DNA of 64,000 bases from Actinoallomurus iriomotensis (GCF_030269445.1 NZ_BSTJ01000002.1:806001-870000), one strand, 5' to 3'; positions 50,115 through 61,831 are shown, numbered from the stretch's first letter. Numbers and translations are program-made. The notes: generated by a model from the sequence alone, not told the origin.

Positions 50115-51293
50115 GTGGCAGAAGGGCCGGGCGACCCGGCAGGTGACAGGGACATCGAGGTCCGGCGGCTCCGGCGGCTCTTCCGGATCTTCGGGGCGAC
50201 GCAGTGCCGCGGCCGTTCCCCGGTGTACGAGGCGCTGAGCGAGGGCGTCGCCGACGACGACGGACTGCTGGACCTGCTCATGGCCACGCCGCGCGACCAG
50301 CGGCGGCCCAGCCTGCTGTTCGCGGCGGTGAACCTGCTCCTCGCGTCCGATCCCGGTTCGGCGCTCGCCGGCTACTACCCGGTGCACGGCGGCCGGCGGC
50401 CGGTCGACGACCGGCTCATGCCGGCCTTCGCCGCGTTCTGCGCCGAGCACCGCGACGAACTCGGCCGGCTCCTGCGCACCGGGTCCACCCAGACCAACGA
50501 GATCCGCCGCTGCGTGGCCCTTCGCCTCGGCCTCGACCACGTGCGGCGTCGCTGGCCGGGACCGCTCGCCCTGGTCGAGGCGGGCGCCAGCGCGGGCCTG
50601 AACCTGCTCGTGGACCGCTACCGCTACCGCGTCGGCGGTCAGGAGGCATCCGTCTCGGACGCCTCGCCGGTGCTGATCACCTGCGAGGTGCGGGGCGGCT
50701 CCCCGCACGAACGGATCCTCGGACCGGTCCCGGAGATCACCAGCCGGCGGGGAATCGACCGGCACCCGGTCGACCTGGCCGATCCCGGAGCCCGGGCCTG
50801 GCTGGAGGCGTTCGTCTGGCCCGAACGCCTCGACGATCTCGCCGTTCTGCGCGGCGCCATGGATCTCGCCGTCTCGTCCGCGACCGTGACCGTCGCCCCC
50901 GGCGACGCGACCACCGACACCGCCCGGCTGATCGGGGAACTGCCGGGGCGCGAGCCCGTCGTGGTCTTCACCGCCTCCCTGCTCAGCTACCTCGACTTCG
51001 ACGCCAGGACGGCCTTCGCCGCCCAGCTCCGACAGGCCGCCGCACGCCGGCCGGTGGCGTGGGTCTTCGCGGAGGCCCCCGGTCTCGTCGCGACCACCGA
51101 CGGCCTGATCGTGCCGGAGGGCTCCTTGGCCCGGCGCAATTCCCGCTACCTGATCGGGGCCAGTCTGCGCGGCTCCGGGCAGCGCGACGACGCCCTGCTC
51201 GCCCTCGCCGACCCGTACCTGCGCTGGCTCGCCCCGGCCCGGCACCGGACCGACGATTTCGCGTGGCTGCCGGCGGACGCGGACACCGGCTGA
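50115..51293 (+). CDS. DUF2332 family protein
   Basis: A protein of 392 residues from the GTG at 50115. Family landmarks are SPVYEALSEGVADDDGLLDLL, QTNEIRRCVALRLGL, LALVEAGASAGLNLLVDRYRY (a SAM-binding-like glycine turn) and VVVFTASLLSYLDFDAR. The Glu-x-Gly-x-x-x-Gly turn hints at a Rossmann-like methyltransferase fold, but no activity is known. It is probably controlled by the divergent TetR. About 100 bases separate it from the SOS-box region of the mutasome operon. Confidence 0.82.
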   Translation: MAEGPGDPAGDRDIEVRRLRRLFRIFGATQCRGRSPVYEALSEGVADDDGLLDLLMATPRDQRRPSLLFAAVNLLLASDPGSALAGYYPVHGGRRPVDDRLMPAFAAFCAEHRDELGRLLRTGSTQTNEIRRCVALRLGLDHVRRRWPGPLALVEAGASAGLNLLVDRYRYRVGGQEASVSDASPVLITCEVRGGSPHERILGPVPEITSRRGIDRHPVDLADPGARAWLEAFVWPERLDDLAVLRGAMDLAVSSATVTVAPGDATTDTARLIGELPGREPVVVFTASLLSYLDFDARTAFAAQLRQAAARRPVAWVFAEAPGLVATTDGLIVPEGSLARRNSRYLIGASLRGSGQRDDALLALADPYLRWLAPARHRTDDFAWLPADADTG

Positions 51294-51396
51294 CGCGGCG
51301 CCGGCGAGACGTCGCGGGCATGGCCTCCGGACCGCCGGCCATCGCCGGGAGGCCCGCAAAAGGGAGATAGCCGACCGCGGCGCGACTTGATTTCAC

Positions 51397-51412
51397 TCGA
51401 ACCTCTGTTCGA
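51397..51412. promoter_or_regulatory. SOS box (LexA operator)
   Basis: TCGAACCTCTGTTCGA has the TCGAAC-N4-GTTCGA form of the Gram-positive/actinobacterial LexA site. It lies 10 bases before the imuA' GTG, so LexA would block the start of the operon until DNA damage. Confidence 0.9.
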
Positions 51413-51422
51413 TGATGGTCGC

Positions 51423-52079
51423 GTGAGTGAGCTATCGACGCAGGTCACAGAGGGATTTTCGACTCTGTCACGATCTGCGTTGGTACCGGTGCTCCCGGTG
51501 TTGCACGAGGTGGTCCCCGAGGGCGGGCTGCGGCCGGGCTCGGTCACCGTCGTCGAGGGTTCGCCCACACTCGCCCTAGCGTTGACGGCCGGTCTCGGGG
51601 AGCGATGGTGCGCCGTCGTCGGGCTGCCGGAGGCGCACATCCCCGCCGCCGCGTCGATGGGAGGCGACCCGATGAGGGTTCTGCTCGTGGACGATCCGGG
51701 CCGGCGGTGGGCCGACGTCGTCGCGGCGCTGACCGACGGCTGCGCGCTGGTGCTCACCCGCCCGCCGGACCGGCCGGCCCCTCAGGTGGTGCGCCGGCTG
51801 ACCGCGCTGGCCCGCCGCAACGGGTGCGCGCTCGTCGTGACCGGGCCCTGGGAGGGCGCGAACCTCCGGCTCCGCGTCGAGGAGGGTCACTGGTCCGGGC
51901 TCGGCACCGGCACGGGGCATCTGCGCGGCCGCCGCGCCCTGGTGGTCTCCTCGGGCCGCGGCGCGGCGGGTCCCGGCCGGCGGGTCTGGCTCTGGCTCCC
52001 CGCCCCGGACGGCACCGTCGCCCCCGCCGCGGAGACTCCGGAGACACCGGTCCGCGCCCCGGTGGCGGTGGCCGGATGA
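51423..52079 (+). CDS. imuA': ImuA' mutasome accessory protein
   Basis: A protein of 218 residues of the RecA-like ImuA' group. LHEVVPEGGLRPGSVTVVEG is the N-terminal signature, VRVLLVDDPGRRWADVVAAL and CALVVTGPWEGANLRLRV follow, and the end is Pro/Ala-rich. Only a degenerate nucleotide-binding site is visible. ImuA' interacts with ImuB in translesion mutagenesis. The GTG at 51423 lies after the SOS box, so earlier in-frame codons are excluded. The stop overlaps the first of two micro-ORFs that lead to imuB. Confidence 0.9.
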   Translation: MSELSTQVTEGFSTLSRSALVPVLPVLHEVVPEGGLRPGSVTVVEGSPTLALALTAGLGERWCAVVGLPEAHIPAAASMGGDPMRVLLVDDPGRRWADVVAALTDGCALVLTRPPDRPAPQVVRRLTALARRNGCALVVTGPWEGANLRLRVEEGHWSGLGTGTGHLRGRRALVVSSGRGAAGPGRRVWLWLPAPDGTVAPAAETPETPVRAPVAVAG

Positions 52080-52144
52080 TCCCGTCCCCCGCCCTGCCGG
52101 TCCCCGCCGGGACTCCCGCACACGCCCTGGTGGTGGCCGGATGA
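52076..52144 (+). CDS. Micro-ORF 1 of the imuA'-imuB junction
   Basis: A 22-codon frame. Its ATG overlaps the imuA' stop (ATGA at 52076-52079), and its own TGA overlaps the next ATG (ATGA at 52141-52144). The peptide begins MIPSPAL, like the ImuB start MIPPRAL, and ends ALVVAG, like the ImuA' end APVAVAG. It is therefore a fossil of a duplicated imuA'/imuB junction that still permits translational coupling. Confidence 0.5.
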   Translation: MIPSPALPVPAGTPAHALVVAG

Positions 52145-52236
52145 TCCCGTCCCCCGCCCTGCCGGTCCCCATGGCCCCCGGCCCGCGGAACCGGCTCGGG
52201 GCTCCCACCCACGCCCCGGTGGCGGTGGTCGGGTGA
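52141..52236 (+). CDS. Micro-ORF 2 of the imuA'-imuB junction
   Basis: A 31-codon frame. Its ATG overlaps micro-ORF 1's stop, and its TGA overlaps the imuB GTG (GTGA at 52233-52236). It begins MIPSPALPVP, the same as micro-ORF 1, and ends HAPVAVVG, like ImuA'. It is the second inner copy of the duplicated junction, with an extra GPRNRLGAP insert. Confidence 0.5.
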   Translation: MIPSPALPVPMAPGPRNRLGAPTHAPVAVVG

Positions 52237-53765
52237 TCCCGCCGCGTGCTCTCGTGGTCTGGTGTCCCGACTGGCCGGTCACCGCGATCGGGCTGGACGC
52301 CGCCGCTCCCGCCGCCGTCGTCTCCGGCGCCCTGGTCGAGGCGTGCTCGGCGGCGGCGCGCGCCTCGGGCGTACGGCGGGGGCAGCGGGTGCGGGACGCG
52401 CAGCGGCACTGCCCCGAGCTCGTCGTACGGGAACGGGACACCGACGCCGAGGGACGGCTCTTCGAGTCGGTGGCGGCGGCCGTCTCCGGCGTCACCCCGT
52501 GGGTCGAGGTCGTACGCCCGGGGGTCTGCGCCATCCCGGTTCGCGGCGCGGCCCGCTACCACGGCGGCGGGGCCGACGACGAGGAGTCGCTGCGGGTCCA
52601 CGTGCAGGACACCGTCGTGGAGCAGGGCTTCGACTGCGGCGCGGGCATCGCCGACGGCCTGTTCGCGGCGGACCTGGCGGCGCGGGCCGGCGAGGGCGGC
52701 GTCGTCGTGCCCCCGGGCGAGACCCCCGCCTTCCTCGCCCCGTACCCGGTGAGCGTCCTCGGCCGGCCCGAGCTCACCGACCTGCTCGGCCGGCTCGGCA
52801 TCCGCACGCTCGGCGCGTTCGCGGCCCTGCCGGTACGCGACGTGACGGCTCGTTTCGGCGTCGACGAGATACGGGCGCACCGGCTGGCCCGCGGCCTGTA
52901 CCCCCGGCCGCCGGCCCCGCGGCCGCCGCTCGCCGACCTGAGCGTCTCGACGGAGTTCGACCCGCCCGCCGTGGCGGCCGAGCAGGTCATCTTCGCCGCC
53001 AAGTCCCTCGCCGAACGGCTGCACGAGGCGCTCGCCGCCGAGGCGCTGACCTGCGTCCGCATCGGGGTCGAGGTGACCGGCGCCGACGGCCGTACGCTGA
53101 CCCGGCTCTGGCGGCACGACGGGGCGCTGTCCGCCCTCGCCGTCGCCGAACGGGTCCGCTGGCAGCTGGCGTCCTGGGAGCCCCAGGGCGAGGACGGCCA
53201 GGAGGGCGGCGTCGCGCTGCTGCGGCTCCTGCCCGACCAGCTCGTCGCCGACGACGGGCGGCAGGAGGCCCTGTGGGGCGAGGCCACGGTCTCCGACCAG
53301 ATCGCGCGGGCCGCGGCGCGGGTCCAGGCGATGCTCGGCCATCAGGCGATCACCCGGCCGTTCCCGGCCGGCGGCCGCGGCCCCGGCGAACGCCTCGTCC
53401 AGGTTCCCTTCGGCGACCTGCCGCCGGAACCGGCCGCCGAGGGTCCGTGGCCGGGCCGGGTCCCCGACCCGCCGCCGGCCGCCGTCCATCCCGAGCCGCT
53501 GCCCGCGACGGTGACCGACGCCGACGGCGCGCCCGTCATGGTCGACGCCCGGTGCGCGGTGTCCGCGCCGCCGCACGAGGTGGAGATCGCCGGACGCCGT
53601 CACGTGGTGACGGCGTGGGCGGGCCCCTGGCCGGCCCGCGAACGCTGGTGGGACCCCGCCCGCGCGCGCCGCCGGGCCCGGTTCCAGGTCGTCACCGGCG
53701 ACGACCGGGCCCACCTGCTCGTCTTCGAGGGCGGCCACTGGCACGTCGAGGCCGGATACACGTAG
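52233..53765 (+). CDS. imuB: ImuB, Y-family polymerase-like mutasome hub
   Basis: A protein of 510 residues from a GTG at 52233. The start RALVVWCPDWPVTAIGL is the ImuB signature. The body follows the Y-family layout (helix-hairpin region LLGRLGIRTLGAFAALPVRDV, little-finger-like middle, RWWDPARARRRARFQVV near the end). The acidic catalytic residues of active Y-family enzymes are not apparent, as in known ImuB. The protein docks ImuA' and DnaE2 on the beta clamp. It is expressed from the SOS box upstream of imuA' through a chain of 4-base overlaps. Confidence 0.92.
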   Translation: MIPPRALVVWCPDWPVTAIGLDAAAPAAVVSGALVEACSAAARASGVRRGQRVRDAQRHCPELVVRERDTDAEGRLFESVAAAVSGVTPWVEVVRPGVCAIPVRGAARYHGGGADDEESLRVHVQDTVVEQGFDCGAGIADGLFAADLAARAGEGGVVVPPGETPAFLAPYPVSVLGRPELTDLLGRLGIRTLGAFAALPVRDVTARFGVDEIRAHRLARGLYPRPPAPRPPLADLSVSTEFDPPAVAAEQVIFAAKSLAERLHEALAAEALTCVRIGVEVTGADGRTLTRLWRHDGALSALAVAERVRWQLASWEPQGEDGQEGGVALLRLLPDQLVADDGRQEALWGEATVSDQIARAAARVQAMLGHQAITRPFPAGGRGPGERLVQVPFGDLPPEPAAEGPWPGRVPDPPPAAVHPEPLPATVTDADGAPVMVDARCAVSAPPHEVEIAGRRHVVTAWAGPWPARERWWDPARARRRARFQVVTGDDRAHLLVFEGGHWHVEAGYT

Positions 53766-53773
53766 GGGGACCG

Positions 53774-53913
53774 ATGGGCTGGAGCGACCCCGATGAGCGG
53801 AGTGAACGAAGAGGGCGAGTGACCCATGGGCTGGAGCGACCCCGATGAGTGAACGGAGTGGACGGCCGAGGAGCGAGGTCGTCCGCGGAGTGAACGAAGA
53901 GGACGAGTGACCC

Positions 53914-53923
<10 letters not shown>
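53774..53923 (+). repeat. Repeated dnaE2 start region in the imuB-dnaE2 gap
   Basis: Three ATG-starting copies of the dnaE2 beginning occur at 53774, 53826 and 53914. The first two read MGWSDPDE and stop after 24 and 8 codons; the third, MGWNNPDI, is dnaE2. Around copies 2 and 3 a 39-base direct repeat (53797-53835 and 53885-53923) differs at one base. The inner copies are GAGTGAACG-rich and have no other coding content. Confidence 0.85.
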
Positions 53924-57174
<3,251 letters not shown>

Positions 57175-57283
57175 GCAGCGGTCCGGTTTCTGTGCACGAA
57201 GCAGAGTGGCCCTTGGGGTTCGGTACGGGGCGCCGGGAAATCACCCCTGGTGAAGGTGCTCATCCACGAGCCGGAGGTGCGGT

Positions 57284-58528
57284 GTGACGACCGACGGCCG
57301 GCGTCCGCGCGCGACACCGCCCGACGGCGAGCATCTCGCCGGGCCTCCGTCCTTCCCCGAGTGGGAGGAACGGCTGCGGGAGCAGCTCGGGATCGGCGGC
57401 CTGTGGACCCGGGACATCCGCGGCCCGTCGTACGCGCGGCTCAGGCCGTACGGGCCGCGCACCACGGCGGGCTTCCCCGTCCACCCGCATTTGGAGGAGC
57501 GGCTGCTGCGCGCCCGGCGGCACCCGGACCCCGTCGTCGCCCACGTCCTGGCCACCTGCGCGGCGTACGCCTACGCCGGCGCCGAGACCGTCTCCATGAT
57601 CATGGCCCGGATGGGCCTGGAGCAGAACCACTGCCGGATGATCGGCACGTCGGTCGACGCGATGTTCGTCCGCTCCACCGCGTTCCTCGTGCAGAGCGCG
57701 AGCGGGCGGGTCGCGATCCTCTGCTACCGGGGCACGCCGCCGGCGGACGGCATCGCCTGGATGACCGACGCCGACGTCCAACCGGAGCGGATGCCGTACC
57801 GGTTCGGCGACCCGCGCGCCACCGTGCACGCCGGGTTCTACCGGAACGTACGGGCGACGCGCTATGAGGTGATGACCGCGCTGAAGCGCGCCTGCCGGGG
57901 CCGGTCGGTGCGCGCGCTCCTTCCCGGCGAGCCGGACGTCGCGAACATGGCGGAGCTCGAGGCGCTGTACGTCACCGGGCACAGCCTCGGCGGCGCGATG
58001 GCCGCGATGATGGCGGTCATGCTCCGGCACGAACGCAAGTTCCGGGACGAGGACGACGTGACCGGCCGGTTCCGGGCCGCCTACACGTACGGCCAGCCCA
58101 TGATCGGCGATCCCCGTTTCGCCCGCGCCTGCGAGGCGGACCCCTTCCTCGCCCGCGCGATGATCCGTTACATCTACGACAACGACGTCGTCCCGCATCT
58201 CCCGCCGCGGACCGCCGGGCCGTACCGCCACTTCGGCCGCGAATACCGGTACGAGGTGCCCCGCCTGCGCCACGGCGTGCTGGGCCTGGCACGGCACCTC
58301 GGCCACACGTACGACGTCCGCCGCGGTGACCTGCGTGAGCACACCCGCTTCACCGGGCAGGCGGTCACCTTCCTGGGCGGGCTCGGCCTCGCCGCCCTGG
58401 CCTTCGCGGGCAGCCGGGTGCGGCCGCTGGGCGCGCTGCCCGTGGTGTACTCCTTCGAGGATCACCGGCCCCAGCACTACATCGCCGCCCTGACCCCGCC
58501 CGGCGTGCAGAACGAGTTCGGCGACTGA
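57284..58528 (+). CDS. Lipase class 3-like alpha/beta hydrolase
   Basis: A protein of 414 residues from a GTG at 57284 with GGAGGTG just upstream. The nucleophile Ser234 is in LYVTGHSLGGAMAAMMA, the segment VAILCYRGT lies before it, and the acid/His region is YIYDNDVVPHLPP, as in the Lipase_3 family. There is no signal peptide; one hydrophobic segment near the end (FLGGLGLAALAFAGS) could touch the membrane. It probably acts on acyl esters. The 109 bases before it hold only the end of the mutasome operon and a promoter region. Confidence 0.85.
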   Translation: MTTDGRRPRATPPDGEHLAGPPSFPEWEERLREQLGIGGLWTRDIRGPSYARLRPYGPRTTAGFPVHPHLEERLLRARRHPDPVVAHVLATCAAYAYAGAETVSMIMARMGLEQNHCRMIGTSVDAMFVRSTAFLVQSASGRVAILCYRGTPPADGIAWMTDADVQPERMPYRFGDPRATVHAGFYRNVRATRYEVMTALKRACRGRSVRALLPGEPDVANMAELEALYVTGHSLGGAMAAMMAVMLRHERKFRDEDDVTGRFRAAYTYGQPMIGDPRFARACEADPFLARAMIRYIYDNDVVPHLPPRTAGPYRHFGREYRYEVPRLRHGVLGLARHLGHTYDVRRGDLREHTRFTGQAVTFLGGLGLAALAFAGSRVRPLGALPVVYSFEDHRPQHYIAALTPPGVQNEFGD

Positions 58529-58569
58529 CGCATCGAGGTACTCCGATACGTCGCTGTAGGCTGAGATCC

Positions 58570-58893
58570 ATGGCGGACACACCGGACCCCGATCTGGTCC
58601 GCGCGCTGCAGGCACTGGCGAACCCCGTGCGGCTGCGGTTGCTGACCTGGCTGCGCGACCCCGAGCGCCACTTCCCGCGCGAGGAGGCGATCGCCGACCC
58701 GGCCGAGGTGGGCGTGTGCGTGAGTCACCTGCAGGCCAAGGCGGGCCTGGCCCAGTCCACGGTGTCGTCGTACATGGCCGAACTCCAGCGAGCGGGCCTG
58801 GTCCGCGCCACCCGGGTGGGCAAGTGGACGCACTACAAGCGCGATGAGGAGCGCATCGCCCAGCTCGTCGCGGAGCTGGGCCGGACGCTGTAG
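58570..58893 (+). CDS. ArsR-family winged-helix regulator
   Basis: A protein of 107 residues with the ArsR layout: ALANPVRLRLLTWLRDPE, the recognition helix region LAQSTVSSYMAELQRAGLVRATRVGKWTHYKRD, and a single Cys in VGVCVSHLQAKAG. Classical metal-binding Cys pairs are lacking, so the signal may not be a metal. The downstream LLM gene is preceded by a palindromic site, and the two probably form one regulatory unit. Confidence 0.9.
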   Translation: MADTPDPDLVRALQALANPVRLRLLTWLRDPERHFPREEAIADPAEVGVCVSHLQAKAGLAQSTVSSYMAELQRAGLVRATRVGKWTHYKRDEERIAQLVAELGRTL

Positions 58894-58934
58894 CACGTCT
58901 TCGCAAGGCATCCGCGAGCTCTGGACTTGCCTTC

Positions 58935-58963
58935 ATATCGTGAATCTGCGATATTCCGATATG
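58935..58963. promoter_or_regulatory. Operator of the ArsR/LLM unit
   Basis: ATATCG-N8-CGATAT (58935-58954) is a perfect interrupted palindrome, followed by a third CGATATG half-site at 58957-58963. This AT-rich patch lies 32 bases before the LLM start and fits an ArsR dimer. Confidence 0.7.
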
Positions 58964-58994
58964 ACGATTTAAGGATGAGCGCAAGGGAGACCTC

Positions 58995-59882
58995 ATGAGC
59001 GGCGATCGGCTCGGGCTGGGGACGTTCGGAATCTGGACCTTCGACTTCGAGCACCAGCCGGCCACGATGATGCGGGACTCGGTCCAGGAGCTGGAGGATC
59101 GCGGGTGGCGAGCCTTCTGGATCCCGGAACTTCTCGGGCGGGAGGCACTCACCCACGCCTCCTACCTGCTCTCCTGCACCCGAGAGATGCGGATCGTCAA
59201 CGGCATCGCGCAGATCTGGGCGCGGGAGGCCCGGTGGACGCACGGTGCCGCGCGGCTGCTGGCCGACGCCTACCCCGGACGGCACGTGCTCGGGCTCGGG
59301 TTCGGCGGCGAGCGGCCCGGGGTCCGGCCGCTGGCGGCCATGACCGAGTACCTCGACGCCATGGACGCCGCCGAGACGCCCGCCCCCGCGCCCGCCGGGC
59401 CGATGCACCGGCTTCTCGCGGCGTACGGGCCGAAGATGCTCGCGCTGGCTCGCGACCGCTCCGCCGGGGCGCACGCGTACCACGTCAATGTCGCGCACAC
59501 CGCGCAGGCGCGGGAGATCCTCGGGTCGGAGGCGTTCCTCGGCGTCGAACACGCGGTGCTGTTCGAGTCCGACCCCCGCCGGGCCCGCGAGGTCGCGCGC
59601 GAGCACCTGCGCCTCTACCTCGGCTCGAAGTACAACATCGCGAAGTTCCGCCGGCTGGGCTACTCGGAGGAGGACCTCGCGCACGGCGGCAGCGACCGGA
59701 TCGTCGACGACCTCGTGTTCTGGGGCGACCCGGACACGATCGTCGAGAAGCTGAACGCCCACCTCGACGCGGGCGCCGACCACGTCGGCATCCAGGTGAT
59801 CGGCGTCGAACCCGGCCGGTCCGCGATGCCCTACTGGCGGCTGCTCGGCGACGCGCTCCTGCCGGCGAACGCCACGGCCTGA
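58995..59882 (+). CDS. F420-dependent LLM-class oxidoreductase (TIGR03620-like)
   Basis: A protein of 295 residues. LGLGTFGIWTFDFEHQPA at the start, WRAFWIPELLGREALTHASYLL, and the glycine turn LGLGFGGERPGV resemble the probable F420-dependent group. VNVAHTAQAREILG and DHVGIQVIGVEPG complete the barrel. It would transfer hydride between F420 and an unknown substrate. It follows the ArsR gene on the same strand after 101 bases that contain the likely ArsR operator. The 128 bases after it, up to the convergent STAS gene, show nothing notable. Confidence 0.86.
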   Translation: MSGDRLGLGTFGIWTFDFEHQPATMMRDSVQELEDRGWRAFWIPELLGREALTHASYLLSCTREMRIVNGIAQIWAREARWTHGAARLLADAYPGRHVLGLGFGGERPGVRPLAAMTEYLDAMDAAETPAPAPAGPMHRLLAAYGPKMLALARDRSAGAHAYHVNVAHTAQAREILGSEAFLGVEHAVLFESDPRRAREVAREHLRLYLGSKYNIAKFRRLGYSEEDLAHGGSDRIVDDLVFWGDPDTIVEKLNAHLDAGADHVGIQVIGVEPGRSAMPYWRLLGDALLPANATA

Positions 59883-60010
59883 GCGGCGCCGCCCGGCCGA
59901 CCCGAGGATTCGTCCCGGCTCAACGAGTGATCTTCAGTGAAGCGTCACCGTCGATGGATCACGCGCCAGGGCGGGTAGTCGATGACGGGCTTCTCCTGGG
60001 AACAGAGAAT

Positions 60011-60472
60011 TCAGGCGTCATCGTGGGTCCCGGCCGGCGGGCGAGGCGCGTCGTCGCCCTCATGGCTTCCATCGCCTCCGTCGTCGTTCGTCTCGTCGAG
60101 TGCCGTGACGACGGCCAGGGCGATCGCCGAGCCGAGATCGTCGAAGGTCTGGATGAGAACGGGAAGGGCGGTGATGTCGAAGATCCGCCGCACCGAACCC
60201 CGCGGGTTCACCACCGCGTACAGCCGGCGGCCCAGAGCCGTGGCCCGGGTGCGCGCGTTCAGCAGGGCGCTCACGGCCGTCGAGTCGCAGAACCGGGTGT
60301 CGGTCAGGTCCACGATCAGCGGGGCGGCTCCGGCTCCCCCCTCGTCCAGCAGGTGGAACAGCTGCGCCCGTATGTCATAAGCATTGGAGATGTCGATCTC
60401 CACCGGCATCGTGGCGACGACATAACGGCTGGTCTGCCAGGTCGGCAAGGCCGAAGGTATGGGATGGACCAT
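60011..60472 (-). CDS. STAS-domain anti-sigma factor antagonist
   Basis: A protein of 153 residues from the ATG at 60472, with AAGGGGGG about 6 bases upstream. The STAS core includes MPVEIDISNAYDIRAQL, PLIVDLTDTRFCDSTAVSALL with the phosphorylatable Ser-Thr, and a helical end. A Gly/Asp-rich acidic tail closes the protein. Such proteins release sigma-B-type factors from anti-sigma kinases in partner switching. No kinase or sigma gene is adjacent. A sigma-B-like promoter lies upstream. Confidence 0.9.
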   Translation of the reverse strand: MVHPIPSALPTWQTSRYVVATMPVEIDISNAYDIRAQLFHLLDEGGAGAAPLIVDLTDTRFCDSTAVSALLNARTRATALGRRLYAVVNPRGSVRRIFDITALPVLIQTFDDLGSAIALAVVTALDETNDDGGDGSHEGDDAPRPPAGTHDDA

Positions 60473-60572
60473 CGAGACCCCCCTTGTATGAGACAACGTC
60501 AGGGGCGGCCTCTCTTTTGGACCGCGGCGGCCCGTTACCGGACCACATGCACATAGATGAACAATAAGGGCG

Positions 60573-60597
60573 TTACCCCGGGTTTGGGCCCCTGAAC
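60573..60597 (-). promoter_or_regulatory. Possible sigma-B-type promoter for the STAS gene
   Basis: On the minus strand GTTC (60597-60594) and GGGTAA (60578-60573) are about 15 bases apart, like the GNTT-N14-16-GGGTAY pattern of actinobacterial stress sigma factors. This is about 100 bases before the STAS start. The rest of the 159-base gap shows nothing else clear. Confidence 0.35.
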
Positions 60598-60631
60598 CAG
60601 CGAACAACCTGTTCACGGGCCCCCGCGCCGG

Positions 60632-61780
60632 TCACGGCGTGTCCGGCGGGCACCAGCTCAGCACCGGGCCGAGCGCCCTCAGCACCGCTCCCGGCGGGAC
60701 GAGGCGGAGCAGCCGGTCCCGTACCGCGACGGCGGGTGCCGAGCTCCACTGGGCCACGACACCCGTACGGCGGGAGCGGCGGGCGATCGTCTGGGTGCGG
60801 GGCCGGCGCTCGCGGTCGTAGGCGGCCAGCGCGGCCGGCACCGACGGATCGGCGTCGAGGAGCGCGGCCAGTGTGACGGCGTCCTCCAGCGCCTGGTTGG
60901 CGCCCTGCCCCTGATCCGGGGTCATCGCGTGCGCGGCGTCGCCGAGCAGCGCGACCCGGCCGCTCACGTAGGACTCCAGCGGCGGCAGGTCGTAGATGTC
61001 GCCCCGCAGCACCGCCTCCTCGGCGGCGGCGTCCAGCAGGGCGGGAATCGGAGCGTGCCAGCCACCGAACCTCCGCCGCAGCTCGGCCGTCTCCCCGTCG
61101 GCGCTTCGCTCCCCCTCGGGAGCGTTGGCCACGGCGAACAGGTAGACCCCGCCCCCCGCGAGCGGGACGAGGCCGACCCGCTCACCGCGGCCCCACGACT
61201 CACCGCCCGCGTCCAGGCGCCCGCCGGGGGGATCGACGACCAGCCGCCAGGCCGTGTATCCGGCGTAGCGGGGGCCGGGCGCCTCGGGCCAGACGGAGCG
61301 GCGCACGGCGCTGCGCAGGCCGTCGGCGCCCACCAGGAGAGCGGCGCGAGAGACGCCTTCCCCGTGCGCGACCTCCACATGGGTTCCGTCGTCGCGGACG
61401 CCGGAGACCTCCGCGCCGAGGCGCAGGGCGCCGGGCGGAGCCGCCTCCCGCAGGAGGTCGAGCAGGCGCGCCCGGTGGATCATCACGACCGGGCCGTACC
61501 GGCGCTCCAGCTCGGCGCTGTCGGAACGCAGCAGCCAGCGGCCCGACCGGTCCCGCACCCCGCCCGCCGTCTCGGGCATCGCGATCTCCCGCACCCGTTC
61601 GCCCAGCCCGAGCGCGTCCAGCGCGCGCACGCCGTTGGGCCACAGCGACAGTCCCGCGCCGACCTCGCCGATCGCCGGGGCGCGCTCGAGCACTTCGACA
61701 CGCCAGCCGCGCCGGCCGAGGGCCACCGCCGCCGCGAGCCCGCCGATGCCCCCGCCCGCGATGATCGCCGTCCGCTCCAT
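60632..61780 (-). CDS. FAD-dependent monooxygenase (aromatic hydroxylase type)
   Basis: A protein of 382 residues. The FAD GxGxxG motif is TAIIAGGGIGGLAAAVALGRRG. The DG motif is LLVGADGLRSAVRRSV, and the GD motif is YVSGRVALLGDAAHAMTPDQGQGANQALEDA. This places it with class A flavoprotein hydroxylases such as salicylate and 6-hydroxynicotinate hydroxylases. GGGGAG just before the ATG at 61780 fixes the start. A TetR gene diverges, and two operator sites lie between the starts, so the enzyme is probably induced by its substrate. Confidence 0.9.
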   Translation of the reverse strand: MERTAIIAGGGIGGLAAAVALGRRGWRVEVLERAPAIGEVGAGLSLWPNGVRALDALGLGERVREIAMPETAGGVRDRSGRWLLRSDSAELERRYGPVVMIHRARLLDLLREAAPPGALRLGAEVSGVRDDGTHVEVAHGEGVSRAALLVGADGLRSAVRRSVWPEAPGPRYAGYTAWRLVVDPPGGRLDAGGESWGRGERVGLVPLAGGGVYLFAVANAPEGERSADGETAELRRRFGGWHAPIPALLDAAAEEAVLRGDIYDLPPLESYVSGRVALLGDAAHAMTPDQGQGANQALEDAVTLAALLDADPSVPAALAAYDRERRPRTQTIARRSRRTGVVAQWSSAPAVAVRDRLLRLVPPGAVLRALGPVLSWCPPDTP

Positions 61781-61788
61781 GACTCCCC

Positions 61789-61831
61789 CTCTACATCTGT
61801 AGTATTCGGTGCCTACTCTACGCTTGTAGAG
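61789..61831. promoter_or_regulatory. Two TetR operator sites
   Basis: CTCTAC-N4-GTAGAG at 61816-61831 is a perfect palindrome, and CTCTAC-N4-GTAGTA at 61789-61804 is a near copy. The centres are 27 bases apart. Together they fill the gap between the divergent monooxygenase and tetR genes. Confidence 0.75.

Noticed and set aside
52233-53765. ImuB as an active Y-family DNA polymerase
   Set aside because: The acidic catalytic residues are not seen, and the CPDWPV signature and operon context identify non-catalytic ImuB.
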